Positions 46,561 through 56,702 of a stretch of 64,000 bases of DNA are shown here, piece after piece (the stretch's first letter is position 1; every line of letters begins with the position of its first letter). The notes under the pieces were generated by a model, which did not search any database, was not told the DNA's origin, and was given only the letters and a program-made list of their open reading frames with translations. Made by a program: the position numbers and the translations under genes. Source of the DNA: Leptasterias polaris (Eukaryota; Echinodermata; Asteroidea; Forcipulatida; Asteriidae); the NCBI GenBank assembly GCA_037783415.1, contig JAZGTN010000235.1:27501-91500 (forward strand), written 5' to 3'.

Positions 46561-47591
46561 GTAGAAAGAAGGATTACTGCAGACGATAGGCGGATACCGT
46601 GCATGCTCCACAAACGACTCTCGAGCTCAAACACACAAACAATACATGTTCTTTTACTGCACAAAATGGCGACTTCCAGCGATGACACTGCTGACACTGG
46701 GTGACTGCAATAAGCCCAACCGTGATGGTTAACACTTTCCTGATAGTTGGTCATTTGGAAAAACTCTTTACCCATACCACTTGGTAAAAATAATTTACTC
46801 GGTTTTAACTTATTACCAATAGATGGTCTCTTGTTCTCCATTATATTGGTTTAAAAAGTGTTTAACCAACATCGAGGCTTGATTTTAACCTTTATTTTGA
46901 GTAAGCACAACCTAATCCAAAGTGAAACCCTCCCAAATAATATTGTGAATCAATGGCCTGGGCCAACAGCTATCTTGGATTAAAGCCTAGGTTCTTTAAT
47001 ATGCAGTTGTTATAGCAGTTGTAAAACCTATGTGTATTAATCGCGCGCTTTCGAAAATCTTGGAATTGTTCCAAACAAACTGTCATCCCAGTTTGGAAAA
47101 TCACTCCTGAAATGGGTAAAACAACATTGTTTACCTCAAGCATGCGTAACTTTTGCCCAACAGGAGGTAAAAATTAACTGAAAATGAGGTAAACTGCTCC
47201 TCGTGGAAACATTTTACCCATAATGCAAAGTGTACCATACATTCGGACATAGAAAGTCGCAGGCACAAATCACAATCAAAGATTGACTGGGTGGACGTAA
47301 TTATGTTGCTGCAGGGCCGTTGATGTCTGATGTTCATGTAACCAAAGTTGCCAAGAAAGAGTTTTGGCCCTGTGGTAGTTATTCTACGAAAGCCCATTAG
47401 CGCCACAGAAAAAAATAGACATTAGGTGTTTGTCAACAAACACAAAGCTGTTCCGTGTATTATTGTTTTGATTAAGCACTCCAGACCTTTGAAGTTGGTC
47501 TGACTTTCAGATAGAAGACCCTTATTAATTCACCTTTGACATGCTCCTATTTTGACTTTAAATGTGCCTATTGTAAGAATTTAAATGTTGG

Positions 47592-48034
47592 TGACAAGAC
47601 ACCATGGCCGAGCGGATAAGAGCACCGGACTCAAGCTCTGGTGTTTCTATTCAGCAGAGTGTGGGTTCGAGTCCCGGTCGTGACACTTGTGTCCTTATTA
47701 AGCAAGACACTTAACCATTATTGCTTCGTCCTTCGGATGGGACGTAAAGCCGTTGGTCCTGTGTGTTGTGTAATGCACGTAAAAGAACCCAGTGCACTTA
47801 TCGAAAAGAGAAGGGGTTTGCCCCGGTGTTCCTGGTTTGATTGGCTGCATATTGCGCCACAGCACCTTGCAAACCATTACATGGTGCTATGTAAAGAAAT
47901 AGGTCTCAAAATTCAAAAAGTAGCTCCACATATATACCTTGCAGGAAAATACTGACTGTTGAAGCGCCTTGAGCGTCACTGAGTGACGGATATGAGCGCT
48001 ATATAAGAAGCCACTATTATTATTATTATTATTA
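47592..48034 (+). mobile_element. tRNA-Leu-derived SINE with LINE-like tail
   Basis: The head resembles tRNA-Leu: A box TGGCCGAGCGG (47605-47615), an anticodon stem CCGGA/TCTGG around loop CTCAAGC (anticodon CAA), a long variable arm, and B box GGTTCGAGTCC (47664-47674). The acceptor stem does not pair, so it is not a tRNA gene. A conserved body follows (CTTCGTCCTTCGGATGGGAC, GTAAAAGAACCCAGTGCAC). The tail, GCGCCTTGAGCG...GAGCGCTATATAA plus ATT repeats, matches L2/CR1-type LINE ends, so reverse transcription by such a LINE is likely. Confidence 0.9.
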
Positions 48035-48128
48035 TGTGCACTCATGGATGGCTACTTTATTCGATGACTCAGCACATGTGACATTGGTCAAGTCTCAACA
48101 CAAGGTGGCGCTATAACATTTACATGAA

Positions 48129-48232
48129 GCATGATCATAGATTCTTACACCTATCACAAATGTTAATTTTGGTTTTTCAGCATGATCATAGATTATTACA
48201 CTTATCACAATATTGTTAATTTTGGTTTTTCA
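48129..48232 (+). repeat. Tandem duplication, 51-53-bp unit, two copies
   Basis: GCATGATCATAGATT and TGTTAATTTTGGTTTTTCA occur in both 48129-48179 and 48180-48232, with small differences between. Confidence 0.9.
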
Positions 48233-48512
48233 CCCCCAAATCCAACACTGACCGTATAGCCATGGAAAAGGTGATTTCTCCTTTCTACACCTTTCCTCAA
48301 TCGGCTCTATATTTACCCTTTTGCAACCCCCACCAAGTTTTTTGTATTATACACGGTGATTTCCCGAAGTATTAATGCGTTCGCGCATAGAACCCTAATA
48401 CATGTGGTTTTCAGGCGAATGGGTCCCCAGCGCAAACGCGTCTGCCACACCCGCGCAACATCGTCCCACGTTTACGGTAAAACCTGAATAAGGAACTGAG
48501 CGCTGATACACT

Positions 48513-48683
48513 TAGTCTTGACACAAGACGTCAAGGATCGATAGTAGATAGTGTACTGCTCAGTTACAACTCGTTGTATATATATGGATAATTCAAGTCA
48601 CAAGAGGGCGCGCTATAACGAGTCTTAGCCGAGCGCAGCACACTATATCCACCATCGATCACGGACGTCTTGGGCCAAGACTA
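48513..48683. mobile_element. Palindromic MITE-like element, 171 bp
   Basis: The left arm starts TAGTCTTGACACAAGACGT and continues GATCGATAGTAGATA. The right arm, reversed, reads TAGTCTTGGCCCAAGACGT and GATCGATGGTGGATA. The arms are about 60 bases with mismatches. No ORF. Confidence 0.72.
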
Positions 48684-49530
48684 TGATACCCACGACGTTC
48701 GATTATTGTGAGTAAACTTAGACTTGTGTAAGTCGACGACAGAAATGATGACTCTATGTATATTTCACAAAAAACGCAACAACACGGGTCATAAATGGGT
48801 TTAGGACTTGATCGCCAGTTGCAAAAAGGAATTAAGAGCACCGTTAAACTCGTATAGCGCCCTCAATAAAATTTCTCCTTCTCGTTAATAAACACATATC
48901 AAATTCTAGGCAGAGGTACCCATGGCGTTAAAAATTTGCCTGAGAATTTGGGTTTTTTCTACCGACAATGCTTTTAAACTGACCGTCAATGAAATCTTTC
49001 TCGTTTTCAAGAAACATTTGTGTAATCTAGGACGATAAATTTGAGCTTAATTGAAAAACTATGTTTCTAGATGTCGGATTTGTTTTCACTATCTCCATGT
49101 GTTTTGAACACTGGCGAAAACGCGCAATAAAAAACGTCATTGTGACATCGTCCATTATTTCAGGCCGAAAAGCACATCTACAGTATCCCAGAAGTTTAAA
49201 ACTGAAAAAAGTAAGTTTGACGATCAGGGGTAAACTTTTTGAGATATGGTGCTAACAAGGTTGGCTAATTAAATATTCACCTCGCTGTTAAGTGGCTAAA
49301 AGAATTTTAACATTCTTATAACATTTAGAGATAAGTTTATATTCTAAGCTTCAATTTGATATGGGATCTAACTCTTTAGTATTTACAGATTAGGATATTA
49401 GGAACCAACAAAAAACGTGTACAGATGCTATGGGATTTAGGCGGAAACAAAGAAATTGAAAAATAATAAAAATCTCGACGAAAACAATAGCTGTTCCGAC
49501 TGCTAGTCGGAACTGCTAATAAAATAAAAT
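48684..49530. other. Interior of the foldback, nothing recognised
   Basis: About 850 bp of AT-rich DNA without gene, tRNA-like module or clear repeat. Confidence 0.45.
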
Positions 49531-49972
49531 CCGTTATTACGGATTCGCAATCCGTTATTACGGATTCGCAATCCATTATTATGGTAGGGGCAAACCAAAA
49601 TGATGTGACGGTATACAGCCGTTTGTGATAGTTTGCAACAGTTTGCAGGCCGACTGGAACGATTGCGTCCGCACATTGATGTCAATATGGCGGCGCTCTG
49701 TAATGAAGATGGCGACACTGTATGAATTATATTTTTTGTAAATTGGTTTTTGCTGAAATGTAGGTAAAATTTAGTCCTCGTAGTACATCACGACTTCAAC
49801 TAATTGAGTTGTTACTTCAACTATACTTAAAAAAGTTAGGCAGAATAAACAATTTACCTAACGCAAATAGCGCCATCAAGGGATCCTCGAGTGGATCCGT
49901 AATAATGGATTGCGAATCCGTAATAACGGATTGCGAATCCATAAACGGATTGCGAATCCGTAATAACGGATT
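49531..49972. mobile_element. Nested foldback, arms of palindromic 21-bp units
   Basis: Left arm: two and a half copies of CCGTTATTACGGATTCGCAAT (49531-49584). Right arm: the reverse complement, about three and a half copies with one shortened unit (49895-49972). Each 21-mer contains two dyads, CCGT-TATT-ACGG and GGATT-CGC-AATCC, so hairpins can form within units as well as between arms. The centre (49585-49894) is unique and includes ATGGCGGCGC and AAGATGGCGAC, which resemble YY1 sites. No ORF beyond repeat-derived reading frames. Confidence 0.85.
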
Positions 49973-50470
49973 TAATTTTTAATTTTTAATTTTTTTGTGG
50001 CGTTAATGGGCTTTCGTAGAATAACTACCACAGGGCCAAAACTCTTTCTTGGCAACTTTGGTTACGTGAACATCAGACATCAACGGCCCTGCAGCAACAT
50101 AATTACGTCCACCCCGTCCATCTTTGATTGTGTTTTACCCATTTCAGTGGTATGGGTAAACAAAAATTCCGAATGACCAAATATCAGGAAAGTTTTAACC
50201 ATCACGGTTGGGCTTATTGCAGTCAACCGTGTCAACAGTGTCATCGCTAGAAGTCGCCATTTTGTGCAGTAAAAGAACATGTATTGTTTGCAGTGTGTGT
50301 TTGAGCTCGAGAGTCGTTTGTGGAGCATGCACGGTATCCGCCTATCGTCTGCAGTAATCCTTCTTTCTACGATACTTATTCTGTCGTTCCATGATTTATC
50401 TCAGAAATCTGTCTTTCCTTGATAATTATTTTGACTTTCCATGAAAGTTATCTCGGTAATCCATCTTTTT

Positions 50471-53400
50471 TTTTTAGTTTAGACCGGTCCACACACTGTG
50501 TTTAGTTGTACAAAAGTATCACAATAAACTTGTGAATAACTTCCACTCCCACCACACCGGACAACGGACACACCACACACCGTGTTTAGAGGACGTTGTC
50601 GGGCCGTGTTGTGGCCAACATTTCCCCGTCTGCATTCCGCGCTCGTCCTTAGCGACAATGTCGGACGTGCGGAAATGGTAGTTATTCAGAGCTACATGTA
50701 GCAACCTGTTTGCTGTTGGTTGAGGCTTCACATTCACAGAGACAACTTGAAGTGAGTCGGATCTACTCAGCTGACTGTAAGATGATTCCATGTGATGAGA
50801 ACCCATCAAGTACTTTCTCCAAGAGGACCCAGGTAACCATGGTACATGTATCATGAGTAACAAACATCACCACGGTGATAAGAGATAGTGCCATTTCCTT
50901 TATCATGTCCACTACATGTAGATGACCATCTTCCTTGGAAGATGGAAGATGGCGGCGTGCATACAAGCCTTGCTTTTTGCTCTCACTTCACTGCAAGTTT
51001 TTACTGTCCTCAGTCCTCAAACTGACACAAGTTACACACCAACTGAAAGAGCTTTTTTCGCTGATCAAAATGATCACTTTTCTGATGAATTGCAAGCAAG
51101 GATGAGTGAGAAATGGAGTGTTTTTCTTCATGAAATCCAGCATGTTCAGCCAGAATTCCAGTCTACATGGTCAAGCCACTCCACGCCTGAGCGATTCCAT
51201 TATGCCAGCAACCCAGCAAAGCCACTCCATTGTGTCAGCTGTCCAGCTAAGTCCTGCATGGAGTCAGCATGCCACACTGAGCTTACACAAAGGGATGTGC
51301 ATGTACATGTGCAAGCATATGCACATGAACAAAGATGGCCACTTTCCCAGCATGGACAGCCCAGTAATTCTAGGCATCGCAAGTTTGGTAGAGCTAGAAT
51401 TTCCTACTATCCAAACTCTACAGCAACATTTAATCTACCACTAACTCGCTCAGGAGATATTGAAACCAACCCTGGACCAATCAAGGATCCATGTGGACAC
51501 TGCAACAAGCCTGTTAAATGTAACCAACGATCCCTTCTTTGTGAGAATTGCTACAATTATTGGCACCAGAAATGTATTCCAAATATGTCCATCGCTCAAT
51601 ACAAGGAACTTATCTCAAGTACAATAGACTGGTATTGTCCTGACTGCACCAACATACTGCCATTCTCCTCATGCAGTGACTCATCATTTCTAGATCTCTA
51701 CAATGACTCGACAGTTTACAACGAACCCGCCCCACCATGCAATCAACCTGGTTCTCCTATCAAGTCAAAGAAAAACACCGTCTCTGGGCTGCTCATCAAT
51801 GCTCGCAGTCTTCGAAACAAGCAGCACGACCTACAATCATTCTTAGAACTTCACCAAACAGACATCGTCTGTGTAACTGAAACGTGGCTATCGACTTGCG
51901 ACACAAACACCCTATCAAACTTAGAAGGATATTCATCGTTCCGTCGAGATCGAAACAGTCGTGGTGGTGGAATCATGGCCATTATAAATGACACCTTGAT
52001 CCCAACACACATAACACAGTTCAACAATAATGACATCGAGCTCCTTTGGTTGTCCGTCACTGTCAAACACTCTAAATGGATAATTGGACTCATCTACAGA
52101 CCTCCCAATTCTGGCCCTGAATTCTTGCAGTCTTTGCAAGATGCCTGTGATGCCGTCCAACCGGATCTTTCCCAGTATGAAGGTGTCATATTACTGGGAG
52201 ACTTCAATATAAATTGGCAGGACCAAGACAGCGCTTCCACTTCCAATCTTCGCGACATCACAGATTCCATTGCCCTGTCCCAGATGGTAGATGATGTCAC
52301 TCGGCCATCAAACAACTCTGTTTCAACCGGAACTACAATAGACCTCATATTCACCAATCGACCTGACAAGTTCCTCGCAGTCGACACTGCAGCCAATCCT
52401 GTCTGCAGTGACCACCATGCGGTTTCCTTCTCGTTCCGTGCCACCAAAGCCCCTCCACCACCCACAGTCATCCGTTCAGTCCTACAGTACGCAAAAGCTG
52501 ACATGTCACACATGGAAACTCTCCTGCATCTCGCACCTTGGTCTGCTTTCATGGATGACAGCAATCCCGATGCATCCTGGGAAGGCTTCATGGATATTCT
52601 TGATGCAATCATACATGACAGCATACCTCGTAAAAGGTGCCGGCGCAACAAAATCTCCCCCTGGATATCCCCTGAATTAAAGAAGCTGATTCGCCTCAAA
52701 CATAGGTTGTTTAGTAAAGCCAAACAGACTGGTTCTAGTTCTGCGTGGAATAACTACAAACATATTCGTAATCAAGTCAAAAATTTTACAAAACTGGCCT
52801 ACTCCAACTACGTTGATGGACTCTTTGCCACTTCAGACAACAAACGGAGCTTCTGGCGCTTCGTGCGAGACCAAAGAAAATCAAGCTCACCTCCCGCCTT
52901 TCACCATGCCGGCAAGATGATCAACAAACCTGACGTTATCGCCGAAACCTTCAACAACTTCTTCACTTCAGTCCATTCACCTGCTGTCAATAGCCAAGAA
53001 ATGCCTCCTCCATGTTCCCTTGCCATCCCTGAACTTCCACCAGTTCAACTACGCTTAAGTGGTTTGACCAAATCACTAAAGAATTTGAATCCTCGTAAAG
53101 CACCGGGCCCCGACGGAATATCCCCAAGAATCCTGAAAGCCACAGCCACATCTATTGCACCACCGTTATTTCGTTTGATGAACTCGTCACTTCAACAAGG
53201 CATCCTTCCCAAAAGCTGGAAGCTGTCTAATGTTACCCCAGTTTACAAGTCCGACAGCCGAAATGATGTAACCAATTACCGCCCAATTTCCCTCACATCA
53301 GTAATTTGCAAAGTGCTTGAAAGAACTGTAGCAGATGCCATCCAAGACCACGTGTCACTGTACTGCCTAGGCAGTGCCAACCAGCATGGATTTACAGCTC

Positions 53401-54990
53401 GCAAATCATGCGTTACACAGTTAACCAACGCCGTCCACGACTGGGCAACCATACTGGACAAGCCTCGACCCCCTAGAATTGACATTGCCTGCTTGGACTT
53501 CAGTAAGGCATTTGATAAGATGCCCCACCACCTCCTCCTTGAAAAACTAGCTCGCAAGTTCAACGTACGTGGCCAAACATGGAACTGGATCAAATCCTTC
53601 TTGATTGGGCGAAACCAACGTGTGACATATCGCGGCTCCTTTTCATCATGGTCACCTGTCACATCCGGTATTCCCCAGGGAAGCGTTCTTGGTCCCTTAT
53701 TATTTAACTTATTCATCGGTGACATATCCGATAACCTATCAACAAAGTGCCTCCTCTTCGCAGACGACACCCTCATATACCGGCCCATTACCTCCCCTGA
53801 TGATGAACACGCCTTCCAATCTGATCTTGACAAACTTAACAACTGGAGTGAACAAAATGGAATGCAACTCAACCACAGGAAAACTAAAGTCATGCACATG
53901 ACGCGATCTCGGAAAGCAGTAACCTTCCCACAGTACTCCCTTCAAGGAACTCCCCTTAATGCAGTCTCCACCTTCAAGTATCTTGGCGTAACATTGAACA
54001 GTACACTCACCTGGACTGATCATGTCGGTACAGTTGTTGCCAAAGCCAACAAAACCCTAGGATTTATTTGGCATATCGCAGGAAAATCATCTCCCAAGGC
54101 TCTCGCATCACTCTATCGCTCCTTAGTTCTCCCTCTACTAGAGTATGGGTTACCTGCTTGGTGCCCGTACACAACAACCCTATCAGCTAAACTTGAACGT
54201 GTACAACGGAGGGCAACTAGGATGATCCTCAAACAACACAGAGGAGCCATGTCATATGAAGACAGATTACAAGCTCTGAACTGGCTTAGTCTGGATACTC
54301 GACGGCAGAAACTCACTGTGCAGTTCATCACAAAGTGTCTCTTCAAACTCATTGACTGTGACATTGTCAAATCTACCACACTGGTCAACACTCGGCATCA
54401 AGATACGGTCTTGTTTGTTCACCACTACGCGAGAACTCTAAGCCTTAAGAACTCACCCATGCACACTTTTCCCCGAATATGGAACAACTTGCCAGTGCAT
54501 ATTAGAGACTGTTTAGTTCTTAAACCTTATTATGCTTTTATTAACAGTTTACATAGTCACTATCAAGGTTCTTAGAGATTGTTGTTGTTTGCCAAGCGAT
54601 ACACTGTAGCACATTACATGTACCTTCTGTGTTATTATTATTATTATTATTAATATTAGTATTATTCACTGTCTAATTTATCTGAGCCGTTTTTTTTTTT
54701 TTTGCTTTTTTTTTTATAATCATTTTAATTACTATTAATTACTCTTATTACTTTTATTACAAATCTACAAACACTTATTTATTACTTGATTTCATTGCTT
54801 AAATTTATTGCTGCGAATTTATTTTACTTTTGATTTATATTGTACTTTTTATTATTATTTATATATTATTTATACATATACAAACATATTTATTTTATAT
54901 ACCCTTTATCCTAGTCTAGGGTTGGATGAGCAGGCCTTTGGGCCACAGTGACTTTCACTTTTGTTCATCCTGGCCTCCTTAGATTGGTTT
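50471..54990 (+). mobile_element. CR1-like LINE with intact ORF
   Basis: The 5' leader runs from about 50471, where the foldback arm ends, to 50921. The ORF is 50922-54575. A 3' region of about 400 bp follows with ATT repeats (about 54632-54650), a T-rich part, and GGATGAGCAGGCCTTTGGG...TTTGTTCATCCTGG near the end. The exact ends are uncertain because no target duplication was found. Base composition of the ORF is clearly richer in GC than its flanks. Confidence 0.85.
50922..54575 (+). CDS. LINE polyprotein: signal-like segment, canonical 2A, PHD finger, APE endonuclease, reverse transcriptase
   Basis: 1217 residues, no stop. A hydrophobic signal-like stretch lies at about 10-30; M10 (ATGGCG, 50949) is an alternative start with good context. 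A canonical 2A motif GDIETNPGP lies at 178-186, with the expected ribosome skip between G185 and P186. A C4HC3 PHD-type finger follows: C191, C194, C207, C210, H215, C218, C239, C242. APE endonuclease: N293 (INARS), E320 (TETW), RGGG (347-350), D427/N429 (GDFN), D474, S496-D497-H498. Reverse transcriptase: KAPGPDGIS (726-734), NYRPISLTS, D859 (CLDFSKAFD), SGIPQGSVLGP (915-925), FADD (946-949), KYLGVTL. Skipping would free a PHD-EN-RT protein from a short secretory-targeted leader. All active residues are present, so it may be competent. Confidence 0.96.
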   Translation: MTIFLGRWKMAACIQALLFALTSLQVFTVLSPQTDTSYTPTERAFFADQNDHFSDELQARMSEKWSVFLHEIQHVQPEFQSTWSSHSTPERFHYASNPAKPLHCVSCPAKSCMESACHTELTQRDVHVHVQAYAHEQRWPLSQHGQPSNSRHRKFGRARISYYPNSTATFNLPLTRSGDIETNPGPIKDPCGHCNKPVKCNQRSLLCENCYNYWHQKCIPNMSIAQYKELISSTIDWYCPDCTNILPFSSCSDSSFLDLYNDSTVYNEPAPPCNQPGSPIKSKKNTVSGLLINARSLRNKQHDLQSFLELHQTDIVCVTETWLSTCDTNTLSNLEGYSSFRRDRNSRGGGIMAIINDTLIPTHITQFNNNDIELLWLSVTVKHSKWIIGLIYRPPNSGPEFLQSLQDACDAVQPDLSQYEGVILLGDFNINWQDQDSASTSNLRDITDSIALSQMVDDVTRPSNNSVSTGTTIDLIFTNRPDKFLAVDTAANPVCSDHHAVSFSFRATKAPPPPTVIRSVLQYAKADMSHMETLLHLAPWSAFMDDSNPDASWEGFMDILDAIIHDSIPRKRCRRNKISPWISPELKKLIRLKHRLFSKAKQTGSSSAWNNYKHIRNQVKNFTKLAYSNYVDGLFATSDNKRSFWRFVRDQRKSSSPPAFHHAGKMINKPDVIAETFNNFFTSVHSPAVNSQEMPPPCSLAIPELPPVQLRLSGLTKSLKNLNPRKAPGPDGISPRILKATATSIAPPLFRLMNSSLQQGILPKSWKLSNVTPVYKSDSRNDVTNYRPISLTSVICKVLERTVADAIQDHVSLYCLGSANQHGFTARKSCVTQLTNAVHDWATILDKPRPPRIDIACLDFSKAFDKMPHHLLLEKLARKFNVRGQTWNWIKSFLIGRNQRVTYRGSFSSWSPVTSGIPQGSVLGPLLFNLFIGDISDNLSTKCLLFADDTLIYRPITSPDDEHAFQSDLDKLNNWSEQNGMQLNHRKTKVMHMTRSRKAVTFPQYSLQGTPLNAVSTFKYLGVTLNSTLTWTDHVGTVVAKANKTLGFIWHIAGKSSPKALASLYRSLVLPLLEYGLPAWCPYTTTLSAKLERVQRRATRMILKQHRGAMSYEDRLQALNWLSLDTRRQKLTVQFITKCLFKLIDCDIVKSTTLVNTRHQDTVLFVHHYARTLSLKNSPMHTFPRIWNNLPVHIRDCLVLKPYYAFINSLHSHYQGS

Positions 54991-55937
54991 GTCTTTGTTA
55001 CGCCCTCCCTCCCCCCCTCCCCCTCCAGTTATATTGAACATTAGTAACATGCATTTCAGTGAACTAAACAGCATTTGGTAAATAATCTGAGACAATAAGA
55101 TAAACATTTTGAACCATGTGCATTGTTTCATTTTGTGTTTTTAACTGTAAGATCAAAAGTTAAAATTTTACAGCACATTAGAAGTTGAGTACAATTACAT
55201 GAAGTTTCTATACTCGGCTTCTTTATACCATTAACACTGCAGTGAGTGAAGCTATTTTAAAAAAAACACATGTAAAACAAAGTTCAAAGTGCATATATAA
55301 TGGTTTTGGTTTATTCATTCGGTTTTTTTACAATATAAGGTGAACTAACAAGTTTTTAATTTTTTAATAGACCCTTCAAGTGAGATTACAGACAAAAAAT
55401 GCTTCTTGTTTATCGTATTAATACAAGATTGGTACAGATAAACACCATTTCTCAATTCTAGTATGAAATATAAATGATTATGAAGTTCATACTCAAGCCA
55501 TTTCTTCTGTTAAATACTTCCCTCTACTCTAAAAATAAGTCATATTCCAAAAATACACAACAAACAAAGAACATTTTGTTATAAATGAGCTTTTTCTCAT
55601 TACAAATAGAAAACACATTAAAGTTTAAACAAACTTAACTACGCTGCCATAAACTATTACTTTCTATCACAGTTAAACACTTTACACTATTTTTTTATGA
55701 ATGAAGTACGCACTGAATATGAATATGTAACCAGTTTATAACTGTTTCGGTGCAAAAATTCACTTCACAGATATTTTGATAGAATTTGTATTTAGTTGAT
55801 CATTTTAATAACGAGGGCCCCTATACATCTGTCCACAAATGGAGGCACGACCTTGTTTGACCTTAGCATTTTTGAAAACAAACACCATGTGAACTTCCTG
55901 TGGTCACATGATATCACAAAACTCAATGTCTGAATTA
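54991..55937. other. Intergenic, nothing recognised
   Basis: AT-rich DNA after the LINE, without a supported gene. A short CT-rich stretch lies near 55003-55026. Confidence 0.5.
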
Positions 55938-56095
55938 GACCGATCCATTAAGCTCCGCCTCCTTACGAGTTGACCAATCACAGCCGCGAAACCCGATCAA
56001 CATTAGTGCAAAGATCAGTAAACGGCTCAAATGGTGATCAGATTTCGCGGTTGTGATTGGTCAATGAGAAATGGGCGTGGCTTAATGGATCGGTC
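55938..56095. mobile_element. Tc1/mariner-like MITE, 158 bp, TA-flanked
   Basis: GACCGATCCATTAAGC at 55938 is mirrored by GCTTAATGGATCGGTC ending at 56095. TA flanks both sides (55936-55937, 56096-56097). The arms continue for about 60 bases (TTGACCAATCACAGCCGCGAAA / TTTCGCGGTTGTGATTGG). TA duplication and nearly full-length arms fit a mariner-type MITE. Confidence 0.88.
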
Positions 56096-56209
56096 TATTA
56101 CACCAGTGGTTAGAAAACAATAAAAGTATGTCGAAAACTTGAATCTTCAAAACTCACCTCAAGGTGTTATCAGCATTGTGTTGACCAAACCAATATGACC
56201 CAACCTATA

Positions 56210-56382
56210 AAGGGGCTGTGTCGTCTGCTTGTGGCTGTAAATGGAATTTAAAATTCTTCCCCAGTTACAGCAAGTGTGTGCGTGTGCTCTCCATAAAGAA
56301 AGGCGTGTGCAGTAATTGGGTGACAGATCAAAATTCCATGTACGGCCACAGGCCTTCTTTGGTCATGACAACACAGCCCCTT
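56210..56382. mobile_element. Palindromic MITE-like element, 173 bp
   Basis: AAGGGGCTGTGTCGTC at 56210 and, reversed at the right end, AAGGGGCTGTGTTGTCATG (ending 56382). Inner parts TGTGGCTGTAAATGGAATT and TGTGGCCGTACATGGAATT also pair. Target duplication unclear. Confidence 0.72.
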
Positions 56383-56494
56383 CAATGCAAGTTGAACATC
56401 ACTTGGGTTAAAGGAGCTGCATAAATAGTTTCATCATTTATGAAACACTGAATACATTTCAGCTGATACCAACATGTTTTCGTTAAAAAAAGAG

Positions 56495-56500
56495 TTTATT
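56495..56500 (-). terminator. Candidate polyadenylation signal for HROB
   Basis: AATAAA on the minus strand (TTTATT on +), about 200 bases downstream of the HROB stop codon. Placement is plausible; use is not proven. Confidence 0.5.
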
Positions 56501-56702
56501 TATGGTTACAAAGCATATTCTACAAAAATTGTAATATTGAAATTAACTTCCTTTGTGGATAAACCAAAAATCTAGTTTCCTGCATGCGATGATAAATGTA
56601 TAAATTACCAATTAAATGTAAAAAAACAAAAAAGCTTGAAATTCATGTAGTTGAGGTAAATGATGAGCACATCAAATGTGGAACAACAGTCTTTACAATT
56701 TC

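Larger units (their letters stand above)
46221..50470. mobile_element. Large foldback-like structure with long inverted arms
   Basis: Left arm 46361-47415 and right arm 49985-50470 are reverse complements over long stretches. Examples: GACGATAGGCGGATACCGTG (about 46574) against CACGGTATCCGCCTATCGTC (about 50330), and CCAAAGTTGCCAAGAAAGAG (about 47342) against its complement near 50045. The left arm holds about 500 bases (46770-47270) that are missing from the right arm. The interior (47416-49984) holds a SINE, a small palindromic MITE and a nested foldback. The right arm stops at about 50470, where LINE-related sequence begins, so the outer right end is lost. Confidence 0.8.

Noticed and set aside
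47592..47690. tRNA-Leu(CAA) gene
   Set aside because: The anticodon arm is good but the acceptor stem does not pair, and a SINE body and LINE-like tail follow.
52094..52723. 209-codon antisense ORF inside the second LINE
   Set aside because: Shadow frame opposite the endonuclease/linker coding region, no recognisable content.
53276..53899. 207-codon antisense ORF opposite the reverse transcriptase
   Set aside because: Mirror of the conserved RT motifs; no independent evidence.
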